Source: Motiliproteus sp. MSK22-1
Lineage (GTDB): Bacteria; Pseudomonadota; Gammaproteobacteria; Pseudomonadales; Balneatricaceae
NCBI RefSeq assembly: GCF_001968815.1
Contig: NZ_MIEQ01000092.1
Location: 32,227 to 96,226 of the forward strand
Direction: 5' to 3'
DNA: 64,000 nt
Positions within the stretch are counted from its first letter, which is position 1. Every line of letters starts with the position of its first letter. The notes beneath the pieces are model-generated. The model was not told the origin of the DNA, searched no databases, and saw only the letters and a program-made list of their open reading frames with translations. The translations under genes and the position numbers were made by a program. Below, in pieces: positions 48,094 to 58,190 of the stretch.

Positions 48094-48170
48094 GCGCCCG
48101 TAGCTCAGCTGGATAGAGTACCTGGCTTCGAACCAGGTGGTCAGAGGTTCGAATCCTCTCGGGCGCGCCA
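48094..48170 (+). tRNA. tRNA-Arg (anticodon TCG)
   Basis: The acceptor arms GCGCCCG and CGGGCGC pair perfectly and CCA is encoded. The anticodon stem CCTGG/CCAGG holds the loop CTTCGAA, giving anticodon TCG for arginine (CGA codons). It follows tRNA-Ser by 26 bases, so the two are probably one transcript. Confidence 0.95.
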
Positions 48171-48362
48171 TCTCAACATCTGCTTTCAGCATCGAAATCT
48201 CCCCTTCCAGAATTGAGTCCCATTTCGTACCAATAGCGCATTTTGCTAAACTTTCCATCCGCTGGTCAGCTGAGAATTCCACATTATCTCCACATTAATT
48301 GTCCTTGAATCAGATAAGCTGGCTGGTAACACTTGTCTTTTATTCTGCTCAAGAGAGACGCC

Positions 48363-50150
48363 ATGAGTAATTCACAGAGTTACACCATTGTTGATACTGG
48401 ACAATCCACCTACTATGACGCTGATAGCGTTATTAGTGCTCCAGGGATTAATGACAGCTTTTTCGGTCAGGATGCACATTACCAGGGAGCACAGGCGTCC
48501 TATCAAGATAACGGTGACGGTACGGTTTCTGATCTTAATACCGGTCTGATGTGGCAACAGCAATATGCGGGTGATATCACCTACAAAGAGGCTGTTTCAG
48601 GAGCTGCTGACCTGTCGTTGGCGGGTTACAGTGATTGGCGCTTACCTACCATCAAAGAGCTTTATTCCCTGATGGATTTCAGTGGTTACACCGGAGCTTC
48701 TGCCAGCAATTCTAATCCTTATCTCGATACAGACTACTTTGATTTTGAATATGGTGATACTTCCAGCGGTGACCGTTTTATTGACGCACAATACTGGTCG
48801 TCTACTGAATATGTGTCTACAACCATGGGGGGAGATTCGACGACTTTTGGTGTTAATTTTGCCGACGGGCGTATTAAAGGGTATCCCAATGGCGAAACAT
48901 TCGGCCCTGAAATCGAGCGTTACGTACGATACGTTCGTGGAAATGATGATTATGGCGATAATTACTTTATTGATAACCATGACGGTACTATCAGTGATCA
49001 ATCAACTGATTTGACCTGGTTGCAAGCTGACAGTGGTGAAGCACTGAGCTGGGAAGATGCTTTGGCCTGGGCTGAGAATCTGGAATATGGCGGCTATAGC
49101 GATTGGCGCTTGCCTAATGCCAAGGAGTTGCAAAGTATTCTCGATTATAGCCGATCTCCTGACAGCAGTTCTTCAGCAGCGATAGATCCGATATTTGAAG
49201 TTACTGATATCGGTACGCAAGATAATGTTGAATACGGCTACTACTGGAGCAGTACGACGCATGTAGAGGGGGGAAGCGGCGATCATGCTGTTTATCTGGC
49301 TTTCGGACGAGCATTGGGGTGGATGGAGGAAGGCAACTCTTACTCTTTGCTGGATGTGCACGGGGCGGGGGCGCAACGCAGCGATCCGAAAACGGGGGAC
49401 CCTGACGAGTATCCCTACGGTTTTGGTCCTCAGGGTGATGTTATTCGAATATACAATTACGTCCGTGCTGTAAGAGACTCTGAAAGCAGCGATGTTGATA
49501 CGGATGATCCGGATACTTACGATAATACCGTAACCGGGACTGATGATAACGACAGTTGGATGGCAGGCAGTGGTAATACGCGGTTTGAAGGAGGGAATGG
49601 TACTGATACCGTTATCTTCAGCCAGTCGAAGGAGGATTATCAGATAACCGTTTCCGATAATCTGATTGTAGTCTCTGGTACTGAAGACATTGCGGCTGAA
49701 GGGATGAGCACACTGGTTGATATTGAGCGTCTTTATTTTGATGATCTGGCCTGTGCTTTTGATGATGATGGCGTGGCCGGGCAAGCCTATCGGCTGTACA
49801 AAGCAGCTCTGAATCGAACCCCGGATAGCGAAGGACTGGGCTACTGGATAGATGCTTTGGACAATCGGTTATCGTTGCATGAGGTCGCTGATAGTTTTAT
49901 TCAAAGTAGCGAATTTCAGGAGCGTTACGGGGTAGATATCTCCAATGAAACTTTTTTAGACAGTCTTTACAACAATGTTTTAGGTCGAAGCCCGGATAGC
50001 AGTGGTTATCAGTGGTGGCTAAATGTGTTGAACTCAGGCAGTGATACCCGCGAAGGTGTTCTGATAGGGTTTAGTGAAAGCGCCGAAAATACAGTTAACG
50101 TCAGTGACCTGATCAGTAGTGGGATTACTTATGATTTGTGGATCAGTTAG
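48363..50150 (+). CDS. Double DUF1566 protein with RTX-like and DUF4214 C-terminus
   Basis: The 595-residue product has two DUF1566 domains, each with GYSDWRLP followed by KEL (about residues 90-100 and 240-255). A short RTX-like stretch follows (GTDDNDSWMAGSGN). The last 130 residues form a DUF4214 module (YRLYKAALNRTPDSEGLGYW), closely similar to the one at the end of the hook-like protein at 34184-36376. No N-terminal signal is seen, as expected for type I secretion. The protein is likely extracellular, possibly a binding or adhesion factor. ATG 48363 is preferred. Confidence 0.8.
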   Translation: MSNSQSYTIVDTGQSTYYDADSVISAPGINDSFFGQDAHYQGAQASYQDNGDGTVSDLNTGLMWQQQYAGDITYKEAVSGAADLSLAGYSDWRLPTIKELYSLMDFSGYTGASASNSNPYLDTDYFDFEYGDTSSGDRFIDAQYWSSTEYVSTTMGGDSTTFGVNFADGRIKGYPNGETFGPEIERYVRYVRGNDDYGDNYFIDNHDGTISDQSTDLTWLQADSGEALSWEDALAWAENLEYGGYSDWRLPNAKELQSILDYSRSPDSSSSAAIDPIFEVTDIGTQDNVEYGYYWSSTTHVEGGSGDHAVYLAFGRALGWMEEGNSYSLLDVHGAGAQRSDPKTGDPDEYPYGFGPQGDVIRIYNYVRAVRDSESSDVDTDDPDTYDNTVTGTDDNDSWMAGSGNTRFEGGNGTDTVIFSQSKEDYQITVSDNLIVVSGTEDIAAEGMSTLVDIERLYFDDLACAFDDDGVAGQAYRLYKAALNRTPDSEGLGYWIDALDNRLSLHEVADSFIQSSEFQERYGVDISNETFLDSLYNNVLGRSPDSSGYQWWLNVLNSGSDTREGVLIGFSESAENTVNVSDLISSGITYDLWIS

Positions 50151-50299
50151 TAAAGCGTATCAATAAAGGGAGCCCATCCCTGTCGTTGTATAAAACTTAA
50201 GCCAAGATCAATGTCGGACAATGAACTTGGCCTAAGTATCTGCTGTTAAGAAGCCTGCTCTATATATGAACTAAGTGCTGGCCTCATTGAAACAGCTAT

Positions 50300-52864
50300 T
50301 TATGACTTGGGTAGTTTGTTTTCAGGATCATACAAAGCACCGTAGCCAACAGCCTCTACCTTGATTGGGAATGATTCGTTGAAATATTCCATGACGAATT
50401 CGCGTCCTACCTCGGCGATTTCGGCCGGAAGATAACCAAGCCCAATGTTCTTTCCGATGCTTGGACCATAAGCAATACTGCTCAGGTAGGAGCGACGGCC
50501 TTGTGAATCTACCGGGACTTCCCCTGTTGCCGGATCAATAATCGGACATTGACCCACAGGATAGCGAGCAACGCCTTGAGAGTCGACGTTGTCTATCATG
50601 GTAAATGTGCAAAGGTAAGCAGGCTGCTTTTCTCGGCTACGTATTTCAAGGAAAGCCTCTTTTCCGTGGAAGTCAGCTGCTTTTACTTTCGGTCTGGCAA
50701 GCCCCACTTCAATCAGGTTGTATTCAGTCAGAATATCTGCGTTTTGTAAACGCAGGCTTTTTTCCATACGGCGGGAGTTTGCATAGGTCTCAATACCAAC
50801 CGGTGTTGCGCCCTGTTCAAAGACAAGATCCCACAGAGACAAGCCATAGCTGAACGGAACATGCAGCTCCCAGCCCTGCTCGCCCACGTATGAGATCCGG
50901 AAAGCCATAACGGGTATACCCTTCAGGGTAATATGCTTGGTCGTTGCAAATGGGAAGTTCTCATCTTCAAGCTGTTCCGGCTCATCTGCAATTGCCTGCA
51001 ATGTCTTACGAGCGTTAGGTCCCCATACGCCCAGGCAAGCCTGTTGATCGGATTTATCTTCAATGTAAACATGCCAGTTACGATCTTCAGCCATACGCTT
51101 CAGCCATATCAGGTCTCGGTGGCCAGCATCGGCACCATCAATCACCTGATACTTGTCTTTAGCCAATCGAATAACCGTCAAGTCAGCGCGGACGCCTCCC
51201 TGATGATCCAGGAAGTGTGTATAAACCCCTTTACCGATAGCCGTGTCGCCACCGACCTTAGCTACGCAGGCGTATTCCATCAAGGCTTCAGCGTCAGGTC
51301 CAAGTACCTCAAATACCGCAAAATGCGATAAGTTGATCATGCCGACATTATCGGACATCGCCAGTTGTTCAGCATTGGAAACACGCCAGAAGTGGCGGTT
51401 ATCCCATTCATTTTCACGAACAGGAACCTGATCAGCGTATTTTTCAAGCAGATGCTCGTTGGACGCATATCCGTGCGCGCGCTCCCAGCCTGACAGCTCC
51501 ATGAAATATCCGCCCAGCTCCTTTTCACGAGGCCAGAAAGGGCTGCGACGCAGATCGCGGCCTTTAGAGAATGGCTCGCGAGTGTGTACCGCCGGATTAT
51601 AAATCTTGAATGCACTCTCGTAGCAACGATCATGAATATAGGTTGGGGTTTTTTGAATAGGATAAAAGCGAGCAACATCAATACTGTTAATATCAATATC
51701 GGTATCGCCATCGGTCATCATGTCTGCCAGTAACTTTCCGATTCCTGGGCCATCTTTAACCCAGACCGCTTCGGCATACCATAGACCCCGGGTATTGGGT
51801 GACTCACCGACAGACGGACCGCCATCGGTGGTTACCTGTAACAGACCGTTAAAGGAATGTCTTTCATCGTAACCTAACTCTCCCAGAATCGGCGTAAGCT
51901 CTATTGCTCTCTCCAGCGCATCCATCACATGTTCCAGAGGTAAATCCCGTTGTGAAGGTGACCAATGGGATTCGCCGGGCTCAAGCAAGTCTTTGGGGTG
52001 CAGCAAACGAGGTTCCTTCTCTTCATAATAACCCCATTCGATCTGGCCACCTTCGGAAGTTTTGGGATCGCCTGTGTCACGCAGATAAGCTGAATTACCC
52101 TGGTCTCGTAACAAGGGATATCCTATCTCTTTTCCTGTACCTTCAAATTCGTTGTAAGGGCCAAAAAAGCACAACGGATGGTCGACGGGCATGATCGGTA
52201 AATCTTCGCCAGCCATATTGGCAATAAGGCGGCCCCAGAGACCTGCACAAACCACTACATGATCGGCTTCAATGTAGCCGCGACTGGTGTGGACCCCTTT
52301 AATGCGGCCATCTTCTATTTCAAGATCTGTGGCTGAAGTATTGGCAAATGCCTGCAGTTTTCCTGTTTCTACCGCATTTTCAACCAGTTCTCCGCACACG
52401 GTTTGAGAGCGAGGAATAACCAGGCCGGCATCAGGATCCCACAAAGCACCCTGAATCATATCCTCTTCAATTAGTGGAACTAATTCCTTTGCTTCTTTTG
52501 GAGTGACCATTCTTACTTTTGAACCAAAAGCCTTTCCAGAACTAACCCTGCGCTTTAGCTCCTCCATACGCCCATCATCATCGTGACGAGCAACTTCAAG
52601 CCCGCCGATACGGCTGTAGTGGCCCATTTTTTCAAAGAAATCAATACTGTATCTAGTCGTGTAAGTGGTCATGTTGTCATGCGCCGTCATAAAGCAAAAA
52701 TCTGACGCATGTGAGGTCGAGCCGATATCCGTCGGGATAGCCGATTTGTCGATACCTATAATATTATCCCAACCTCTTTCGATCAGGTGGTGTACAACAG
52801 AGGCACCAACAATGCCCCCCAGACCAATAATAACGACGTTTGCTTTAGCCGGAAATTTTGCCAT
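50300..52864 (-). CDS. Dimethylglycine/sarcosine-dehydrogenase-type flavoenzyme with GcvT-like domain
   Basis: The 854-residue product has an N-terminal FAD-dependent oxidoreductase domain (IGLGGIVGASVVHHLIERG) and a C-terminal GcvT/aminomethyltransferase part that binds tetrahydrofolate. This is the layout of dimethylglycine dehydrogenases. GSTSHASDFCF near residue 50 replaces the usual GSSWHAAG flavinylation motif but keeps the His. The likely job is oxidative demethylation of a methylated amine with transfer of the one-carbon unit to folate. The exact substrate is not shown. Confidence 0.85.
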   Translation of the reverse strand: MAKFPAKANVVIIGLGGIVGASVVHHLIERGWDNIIGIDKSAIPTDIGSTSHASDFCFMTAHDNMTTYTTRYSIDFFEKMGHYSRIGGLEVARHDDDGRMEELKRRVSSGKAFGSKVRMVTPKEAKELVPLIEEDMIQGALWDPDAGLVIPRSQTVCGELVENAVETGKLQAFANTSATDLEIEDGRIKGVHTSRGYIEADHVVVCAGLWGRLIANMAGEDLPIMPVDHPLCFFGPYNEFEGTGKEIGYPLLRDQGNSAYLRDTGDPKTSEGGQIEWGYYEEKEPRLLHPKDLLEPGESHWSPSQRDLPLEHVMDALERAIELTPILGELGYDERHSFNGLLQVTTDGGPSVGESPNTRGLWYAEAVWVKDGPGIGKLLADMMTDGDTDIDINSIDVARFYPIQKTPTYIHDRCYESAFKIYNPAVHTREPFSKGRDLRRSPFWPREKELGGYFMELSGWERAHGYASNEHLLEKYADQVPVRENEWDNRHFWRVSNAEQLAMSDNVGMINLSHFAVFEVLGPDAEALMEYACVAKVGGDTAIGKGVYTHFLDHQGGVRADLTVIRLAKDKYQVIDGADAGHRDLIWLKRMAEDRNWHVYIEDKSDQQACLGVWGPNARKTLQAIADEPEQLEDENFPFATTKHITLKGIPVMAFRISYVGEQGWELHVPFSYGLSLWDLVFEQGATPVGIETYANSRRMEKSLRLQNADILTEYNLIEVGLARPKVKAADFHGKEAFLEIRSREKQPAYLCTFTMIDNVDSQGVARYPVGQCPIIDPATGEVPVDSQGRRSYLSSIAYGPSIGKNIGLGYLPAEIAEVGREFVMEYFNESFPIKVEAVGYGALYDPENKLPKS

Positions 52865-53364
52865 GAAATTAATGTCTCCTAGAAAATAAGGTGCAAGCGC
52901 GGGGGAGCAAGCTACTCAGGTATAAGGTTAGGAAAATAAAGTGAATATACAAACGCCAGCTTGAAAAAACCGCCAGAGGGATGCACGACAAATGGGATTT
53001 TGTCAGAGACAGCAGCCCAATTGCTCAGCAATTGAAACCCGTTGTTAGCTTTCTCGCTGTGGGCAGTCACGAAGCAATATCCATTGATAGACGCCTGAAT
53101 TTTCGACCAAGCAATATTTCAACTTAACTGTGCAGAGAGACTTAATCGCAAGCGACCTTGGTGTGCCGAAAAACGCCTTTTGGGGTGGCGATAGAAGCTG
53201 TGAGTTAATTGAGGCTGATAATTGTCAGTTCTGATAGTGATTTCTGGCTATTAGGTCGTCGTTTTCGTGAGCAGGGGATGTCCTTTGTTGAGGCTGTAGG
53301 TGATGCATAGACCAAATCATACTATAGTCATGATCAGTCATTAGCCACTAGCTGAATACTCAAA
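52865..53364. other. 500-bp intergenic region with a palindrome
   Basis: This region separates the leftward DMGDH-like gene from the rightward flavodoxin gene. It contains a perfect palindrome CAATTGC-TCA-GCAATTG at 53018-53034, a possible operator. I see no gene or known riboswitch. Confidence 0.5.
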
Positions 53365-53829
53365 ATGAGCAAGTATTTATTGATCGTAGCCCATGCTCCC
53401 TCTCCCAATACCCGTCTTATAACTGAAGCGGTTCTTCGAGGTGCAAACCACCCTGATATTGAGGGTGTCAGAGTTCGGTGGATACCTCCTTTGGATGCGA
53501 CAGCCGAAGATGTTTTAAAGGCTGATGGTCTGATTCTTGGAACCACCGAAAATTTTGCATACATGAGTGGAGCGATGAAGGACTTTTTTGATCGAATTTA
53601 TTACCCCTGTCTGGAGGTAAAGCAAGGGTTGCCTTACGGTTTGTTTATCCGTGCTGGTAATGACGGACAGGGAGCTAAAAATAGTGTTGAAAAAATTGTA
53701 ACAGGGCTGCGTTGGAATGCTGTGCAGGAGCCGCTTGTTATGCGAGGGAAATTCCAGGATAGTTTTGTCGCTGATTCTGAGGAGTTAGGGATGACTGTTG
53801 CTGCGGGGATGGAGGCAGGTATTTTTTGA
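53365..53829 (+). CDS. Flavodoxin-like FMN-binding protein
   Basis: The 154-residue product has the flavodoxin/NAD(P)H-FMN reductase pattern: YLLIVAHAPSPNT near the start, then LILGTTENFAYMSGAMKDFFD (FMN phosphate loop and following helix). Similar short flavoproteins carry electrons or reduce quinones. It is followed 113 bases later by a DUF1989 gene on the same strand. Confidence 0.75.
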   Translation: MSKYLLIVAHAPSPNTRLITEAVLRGANHPDIEGVRVRWIPPLDATAEDVLKADGLILGTTENFAYMSGAMKDFFDRIYYPCLEVKQGLPYGLFIRAGNDGQGAKNSVEKIVTGLRWNAVQEPLVMRGKFQDSFVADSEELGMTVAAGMEAGIF

Positions 53830-53942
53830 TAAGGATCGTTTGGAGGAAAAGGGAGACAGTATTTGAGTGTTCCCAGGCTGGCTAGAGCCCCGAGAAGCGA
53901 GTTTGTAGGTTCCTTAGTAACCAGAGATAATCGGATTGAGCC

Positions 53943-54827
53943 ATGATCAAATCCTTCAGTAAAAACAGAAACTCACACGCCGTGGAGCCAAAAGATGCAG
54001 TCGAAAGACGATCAGCAAAACCGGTGATCTGTTACGGTGTTAATGCCTTGCCAGCCTTCGATACGGATTTTTACCAGCAGGCCAGACAAGACATGAAAAA
54101 GGTGGCCGAGATAGTGGTTCCACCTCGGGACGGAGGATCATTTACGGTACCGGCAGGCCATTTTTTTCGCATTGTCAGCGTGGAAGGACCGCAAGTTGGC
54201 GATCTTAATCTGTGGAATGCCAATGATCTCTCGGAGCGTTTTTTCAGCGGCAAAACACGCCAACTGCATGCGACCCATGTGAGTACCGGAGATCGGCTCT
54301 GGAGTAATTTGCCTGGACTACGGCCTATGGCCACCATTACTGAAGATACTCTGGCATGGTATGGCTGGGATGAAGATGGTGCGGGTGTGCATGATGTGAT
54401 CGGAACTCGTTGTGATCCCTATACCAACTACCTGCTAAAGGGAACTGACTACAACCACTGTTGCCATTCCAACCTTACCCGTACTCTGGCTTCCGCCAGA
54501 GATTTGCCAGTGGCTGAGGCAGAAACTTTGGTGCACGATGTGCTGAACGTCTTTATGTGCACTGGTTTTACCCGCGATACCCATCAGTATTTTATGAAGG
54601 CAAGCCCCGTACGGCCGGGAGACTTTCTGGAATTCTTCGCTGAAATCGATTTACTGGGAGCCTTATCTACTTGTCCCGGTGGTGATTGTGGTAGCAGCCA
54701 CTCTGATGACCAGACCGCCTGTTATCCTTTAAAGGTGGAAATATATCGTCCTGCAGAGCGGGCTCTAACCGGATGGAACACTCCTGAACGAAATGGATAT
54801 GGCGGCCAGCACGGTCTGGGCTGTTAG
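53943..54827 (+). CDS. Urea-carboxylase-associated DUF1989 family protein
   Basis: The 294-residue product matches DUF1989, with VEGPQVGDLNLWNANDLSER, DYNHCCHSNL and GDFLEFFAEIDLL. In many bacteria this family sits beside urea carboxylase/allophanate genes or amine catabolism genes. No urea genes are present, so the DMGDH-like enzyme is the nearest metabolic partner. Two adjacent Cys and nearby His may bind a metal. Confidence 0.85.
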   Translation: MIKSFSKNRNSHAVEPKDAVERRSAKPVICYGVNALPAFDTDFYQQARQDMKKVAEIVVPPRDGGSFTVPAGHFFRIVSVEGPQVGDLNLWNANDLSERFFSGKTRQLHATHVSTGDRLWSNLPGLRPMATITEDTLAWYGWDEDGAGVHDVIGTRCDPYTNYLLKGTDYNHCCHSNLTRTLASARDLPVAEAETLVHDVLNVFMCTGFTRDTHQYFMKASPVRPGDFLEFFAEIDLLGALSTCPGGDCGSSHSDDQTACYPLKVEIYRPAERALTGWNTPERNGYGGQHGLGC

Positions 54828-54889
54828 TAATCATCTCGGTGGCAGGGTTTGTTGATCGATAATTATCGCAAAGTCTGCTATCTGTCAGT

Positions 54890-55300
54890 TTATCTGCTGG
54901 TGTGTTTGTGGACGAGTTCTCGTATGTGAGCCAGTTGATGCTTCCAGGCTAACTCCATCTCTTGATTAAATTCACTGCCCAAGGTCTTCTTCAATGCTTC
55001 GGTTAAAGAGAGAAAAAATCCACCATACATCTCTTTGTCCACGCCATATTCATCATGGTCTTTCACATCTGAAAGCAGGTTGTTTTTGAAAATATCGGGG
55101 CGTGTCAGATTATCAATGATGGTCAGAATAACGCCATTAAACATTTTGCTGCGAGACTCAGGGTCGTCTTTGGACCACAATAGAACAGCCTCAGGGTGGG
55201 CGTTGAAAAAAATTGAATAGGTTTCATTAATCAACTTTTCGCTTTTTTCATCATCCAGCAGTTGTAGGGTTGAATAAATTTTATCTAATTGGTTTTCCAT
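54890..55300 (-). CDS. Single-domain globin
   Basis: The 136-residue product follows the flavohaemoglobin/VHb-like globin pattern. The proximal His is in KDHDEYGV, matching the H-x3-GV spacing. The late segment has EMELAWKHQL. No reductase domain is attached. A role in oxygen or nitric oxide handling is likely by family; no partner is clear. Confidence 0.8.
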   Translation of the reverse strand: MENQLDKIYSTLQLLDDEKSEKLINETYSIFFNAHPEAVLLWSKDDPESRSKMFNGVILTIIDNLTRPDIFKNNLLSDVKDHDEYGVDKEMYGGFFLSLTEALKKTLGSEFNQEMELAWKHQLAHIRELVHKHTSR

Positions 55301-55480
55301 GTATGAAACTGTTTGTCTCGTCAGTAGGGGGCTAATAAAGGGATATTAACACTAAAAACAGCGACTTAAGGCTTGCTCCTGTTTTTTTTAAAGCCTTAAG
55401 TATTGATGCTGTGCTCATGCTCTCACATTATTTTCCAGAACACTATTCTGCCTGTTGATTATCAGAAGTAGCGTTTGCCG

Positions 55481-56785
55481 CTATTCAGCAACCCAGTGGC
55501 CTGGATATTCGCAATCGTCTGGAACCTGTTTATAGATTTTCGTGCGGATTTCTCTCTCCTTACGGATTAGCTCGCTGACGGTATCTCCCGTAATCCACAG
55601 TTGTAGCAGCATGACACCGGCTGCCGTCATGTCCTCCCTGGTCAATTGATCTTCACGTTGGCGATTGTGTCGGATTAAAATCCCCTGGTCTTGCTCCAGC
55701 TGATCCACATAGTTGTAGTCCAGTATGTTGCAGACCCGGTCAGCATGTTTGCCGGTAATAAGTACGATCAGTGTGTATTTGAAATCTTCACCTGCCACCC
55801 ATTTTTGCCATGGACTGTCCGGCAAACGCTTCCCTGACTGGACTAGCTCAAGGTTGTCTTCAAAGAGTGAGGTGCCAAAAGAGTACAGGTAGTTGTAATG
55901 ATAGCTGTGGGCTGCACGTGGATTAATCTCGGTCAGGGCAATTTTGCCACCGGGCATGATCCAGAATTCAAGATTGAAGAATTGATTTCGATAGCCCAGG
56001 TCTGCTAGCCGTCCCATGTAGTCTTTCGCCCAGGCACCTATTGCAGCCGCTTGCCGGGCGTTGATGCTCAAGGGGGGAGTGAGATATCCCAATGCCTGGT
56101 GGTTTGAGAAATAGACCTCTTCCGTCAGAGCATAGTGTACTACTTCCCCTTCTGCAGTAACGTACCCCTCGTAGCAGTATTCAATTGCCTGGTTCATATC
56201 AACTAAATGTTCTGCAATGAAAGGGGGCAAAACAGGCGGCATATCCTCTGGATTGATGTCTCTGGAGAAGTGTTCGTTCTGGAAAGCGATCAATTCCTGA
56301 AGAGCTGTGTCTTCCCGATAGTTTTTAAGGACCTCGCGCAGGTTTTCCGGTGTTGAGATCTTGAATATTCCACGGCCTAATGACAGCGATGTGTTCTTTA
56401 GCATGAAAGGCCATTCAGCGATTTTGGAAATAATCTGTTCGTCGGTTTCATGCAACGGGTCGATAGCCTCAAACCAAAAAGGATCTTCTTCGAGCGTACG
56501 CATAAGGTATTTGTTCATACAGTAGAGAAAGGCCAGCCGGGATTGTGCCCGGTTCCCCAGTTGCTCATTAATCAGGATGTGGTGGAAAGCATCTTTTTGA
56601 GCAAAACCGGCAACTGCCTGGATGTCCTGCTCATGACATTCTGCAACAATGGAATCGACGTCTTCCTTTTCCCAGCCCTGCGGCGTCAAAACATGCACGT
56701 TATAACGCTCTTTCATCATGGAGATCGCTTTTTCCATATAGGGTTGTGGACTCAGAAATCCAACCGTCGGCTTGTTGCTTTCCAT
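55481..56785 (-). CDS. ATP-grasp-like enzyme
   Basis: The 434-residue product has the ATP-grasp layout. A Rossmann-like N-terminal part carries VGFLSPQPYMEKAISMM. The middle holds the ATP site with MLKNTSLSLGRGIFK, and the metal-binding motif is NLEFWIMPGG...ALTEINPRAAHSY (about residues 267-290). Such enzymes join a carboxylate to an amine. The substrates are unknown. It stands apart from neighbours, 180 bases after the globin gene on the same strand. Confidence 0.75.
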   Translation of the reverse strand: MESNKPTVGFLSPQPYMEKAISMMKERYNVHVLTPQGWEKEDVDSIVAECHEQDIQAVAGFAQKDAFHHILINEQLGNRAQSRLAFLYCMNKYLMRTLEEDPFWFEAIDPLHETDEQIISKIAEWPFMLKNTSLSLGRGIFKISTPENLREVLKNYREDTALQELIAFQNEHFSRDINPEDMPPVLPPFIAEHLVDMNQAIEYCYEGYVTAEGEVVHYALTEEVYFSNHQALGYLTPPLSINARQAAAIGAWAKDYMGRLADLGYRNQFFNLEFWIMPGGKIALTEINPRAAHSYHYNYLYSFGTSLFEDNLELVQSGKRLPDSPWQKWVAGEDFKYTLIVLITGKHADRVCNILDYNYVDQLEQDQGILIRHNRQREDQLTREDMTAAGVMLLQLWITGDTVSELIRKEREIRTKIYKQVPDDCEYPGHWVAE

Positions 56786-57083
56786 TCAGGGCTCCTTTCA
56801 ATATGCATCATCAGGTGTCTTACGGTCATTGAGCAGTAAGACTTGCATTAGATAAGAACAGATTGATCCTTCTGACGCTTACTTGAAGGCGACCTGTGGC
56901 GGATTGTTGAAGAATACAGGTAGGGATGAGACACACTCTGTGTAACTCAGAACCAGCTCCGTGCCCTGATGTAAAACTTGCGTCTTTTGACACTCTTGTC
57001 TATAGCTAAAGAACCCCAAGGCGATATTGCGTGTCTACTGTTGTAGTGGTGCGGTGAAATTATTCGCCTAAGGAGTCTTTGCT

Positions 57084-57323
57084 ATGTACCATCGAGTTGT
57101 TAACCATCCCAAATTGCCAGTGAACTGGCGGATGCTGGTGTTAACTCTGGTTGTCGGCATTGTCGTTCTTATCCCTCTATATTTGCTTTATAACGCTGGC
57201 ATTATTTCTGCGTCTCTCACCATCTGGGCAACAGTGTTGGTGTTTATCTTTGCTGCCGGGTATGAGTCTTATCTGTTCTATCTGATTACTAAAGAGATGA
57301 TCAATCGGATGGAAAAAGACTGA
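57084..57323 (+). CDS. Small two-pass membrane protein
   Basis: The 79-residue product has two membrane segments (about residues 18-38 and 45-68) and a short charged end. AAGGAG precedes the ATG. It resembles no family I can name. It is single and lies in an AT-rich stretch. Confidence 0.55.
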   Translation: MYHRVVNHPKLPVNWRMLVLTLVVGIVVLIPLYLLYNAGIISASLTIWATVLVFIFAAGYESYLFYLITKEMINRMEKD

Positions 57324-57609
57324 GCGACAAACCTGAATATTGCTTTGCAGTGGCTATATCTACCTGTTTTCGAACATCAGTCGTATGAGAATAGCGGCTT
57401 GATTCATGCTTTTCATGAAACTTACGTTGTGCTTTGTATGTTTTTTATTTGTAATGATTTTTATCGTATTTATAAGATAATCACATCAAAAATATATGTT
57501 AAAAGGCTTTCGAATATTCTGGTTTAATTGAACTTGTTATCGAAAATTAAGGTGGTGTTAAAGGTTAGCGAGTTATTTTGAAAGTTTTCGCTCTGTCGGG
57601 AAAAGTTTT

Positions 57610-58110
57610 TTATTTAGGGCTGACTTTGTCGCTATTTTTGTACTGAGTCTCTAATGATGGATTGGTAACATCTGTCGAGCACCCTTTCAAACGATAAACC
57701 CGTTCCTCACCTCTGACCTGGGCTGTTCGTGAGCGTGTCTTCTCACAGGAGATATAGCCGGCTTCGTTTATCCTGTATTTAGTCCACTCATTAAGAGTGT
57801 TTACTAGAATGAGAAGGACTATAAGTGTTCCTATTGCTATATGTCCATAATATCGTCCAATCCACCAATTTTTTTTGTTATTGATGATATATTGACCCGC
57901 ATGGAGTATCGGCATTCCTAAGATCATGAGAATATAATAAAAGCCACTGTCGAATTTTAGCTCATTTTCATGAGCATCTATTTTCGAGAATATGTCTATG
58001 TAATGCTCTATCGAAAAGTATAGGGTGAAAATACTTACAGTATCCCAGAGCAACCAATTTAACTTGGCAACTCTGGGAGTAACCCATCTTGATAAATCTA
58101 ACATTAGCAA
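57610..58110 (-). CDS. Membrane protein of unknown function
   Basis: The 166-residue product has three or four membrane segments and a late soluble part with three Cys (CEKTRSR, GCSTD). It follows a larger gene by 80 bases on the same strand. The low GC of 57.3-59.7 kb suggests acquired DNA. Function is unknown. Confidence 0.5.
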   Translation of the reverse strand: MLMLDLSRWVTPRVAKLNWLLWDTVSIFTLYFSIEHYIDIFSKIDAHENELKFDSGFYYILMILGMPILHAGQYIINNKKNWWIGRYYGHIAIGTLIVLLILVNTLNEWTKYRINEAGYISCEKTRSRTAQVRGEERVYRLKGCSTDVTNPSLETQYKNSDKVSPK

Positions 58111-58190
58111 TGCCTTTATTTTTTAAGTATTTTGGCTAAATAACACTAATAGCTAGTACTTCGGATGAATGTTTGAAAACGTTGCCATAA

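Noticed and set aside
47824..48282. 152-codon minus-strand frame
   Set aside because: It runs through both tRNA genes in antisense, which explains its apparent protein-like phrases.
49173..49784. 203-codon minus-strand frame inside the DUF1566/DUF4214 gene
   Set aside because: It is a shadow of a strongly supported gene and has no domain of its own.
52865..53364. Possible glycine riboswitch upstream of the DMGDH-like gene
   Set aside because: I looked for the paired conserved cores and did not find them; only a palindrome is present.
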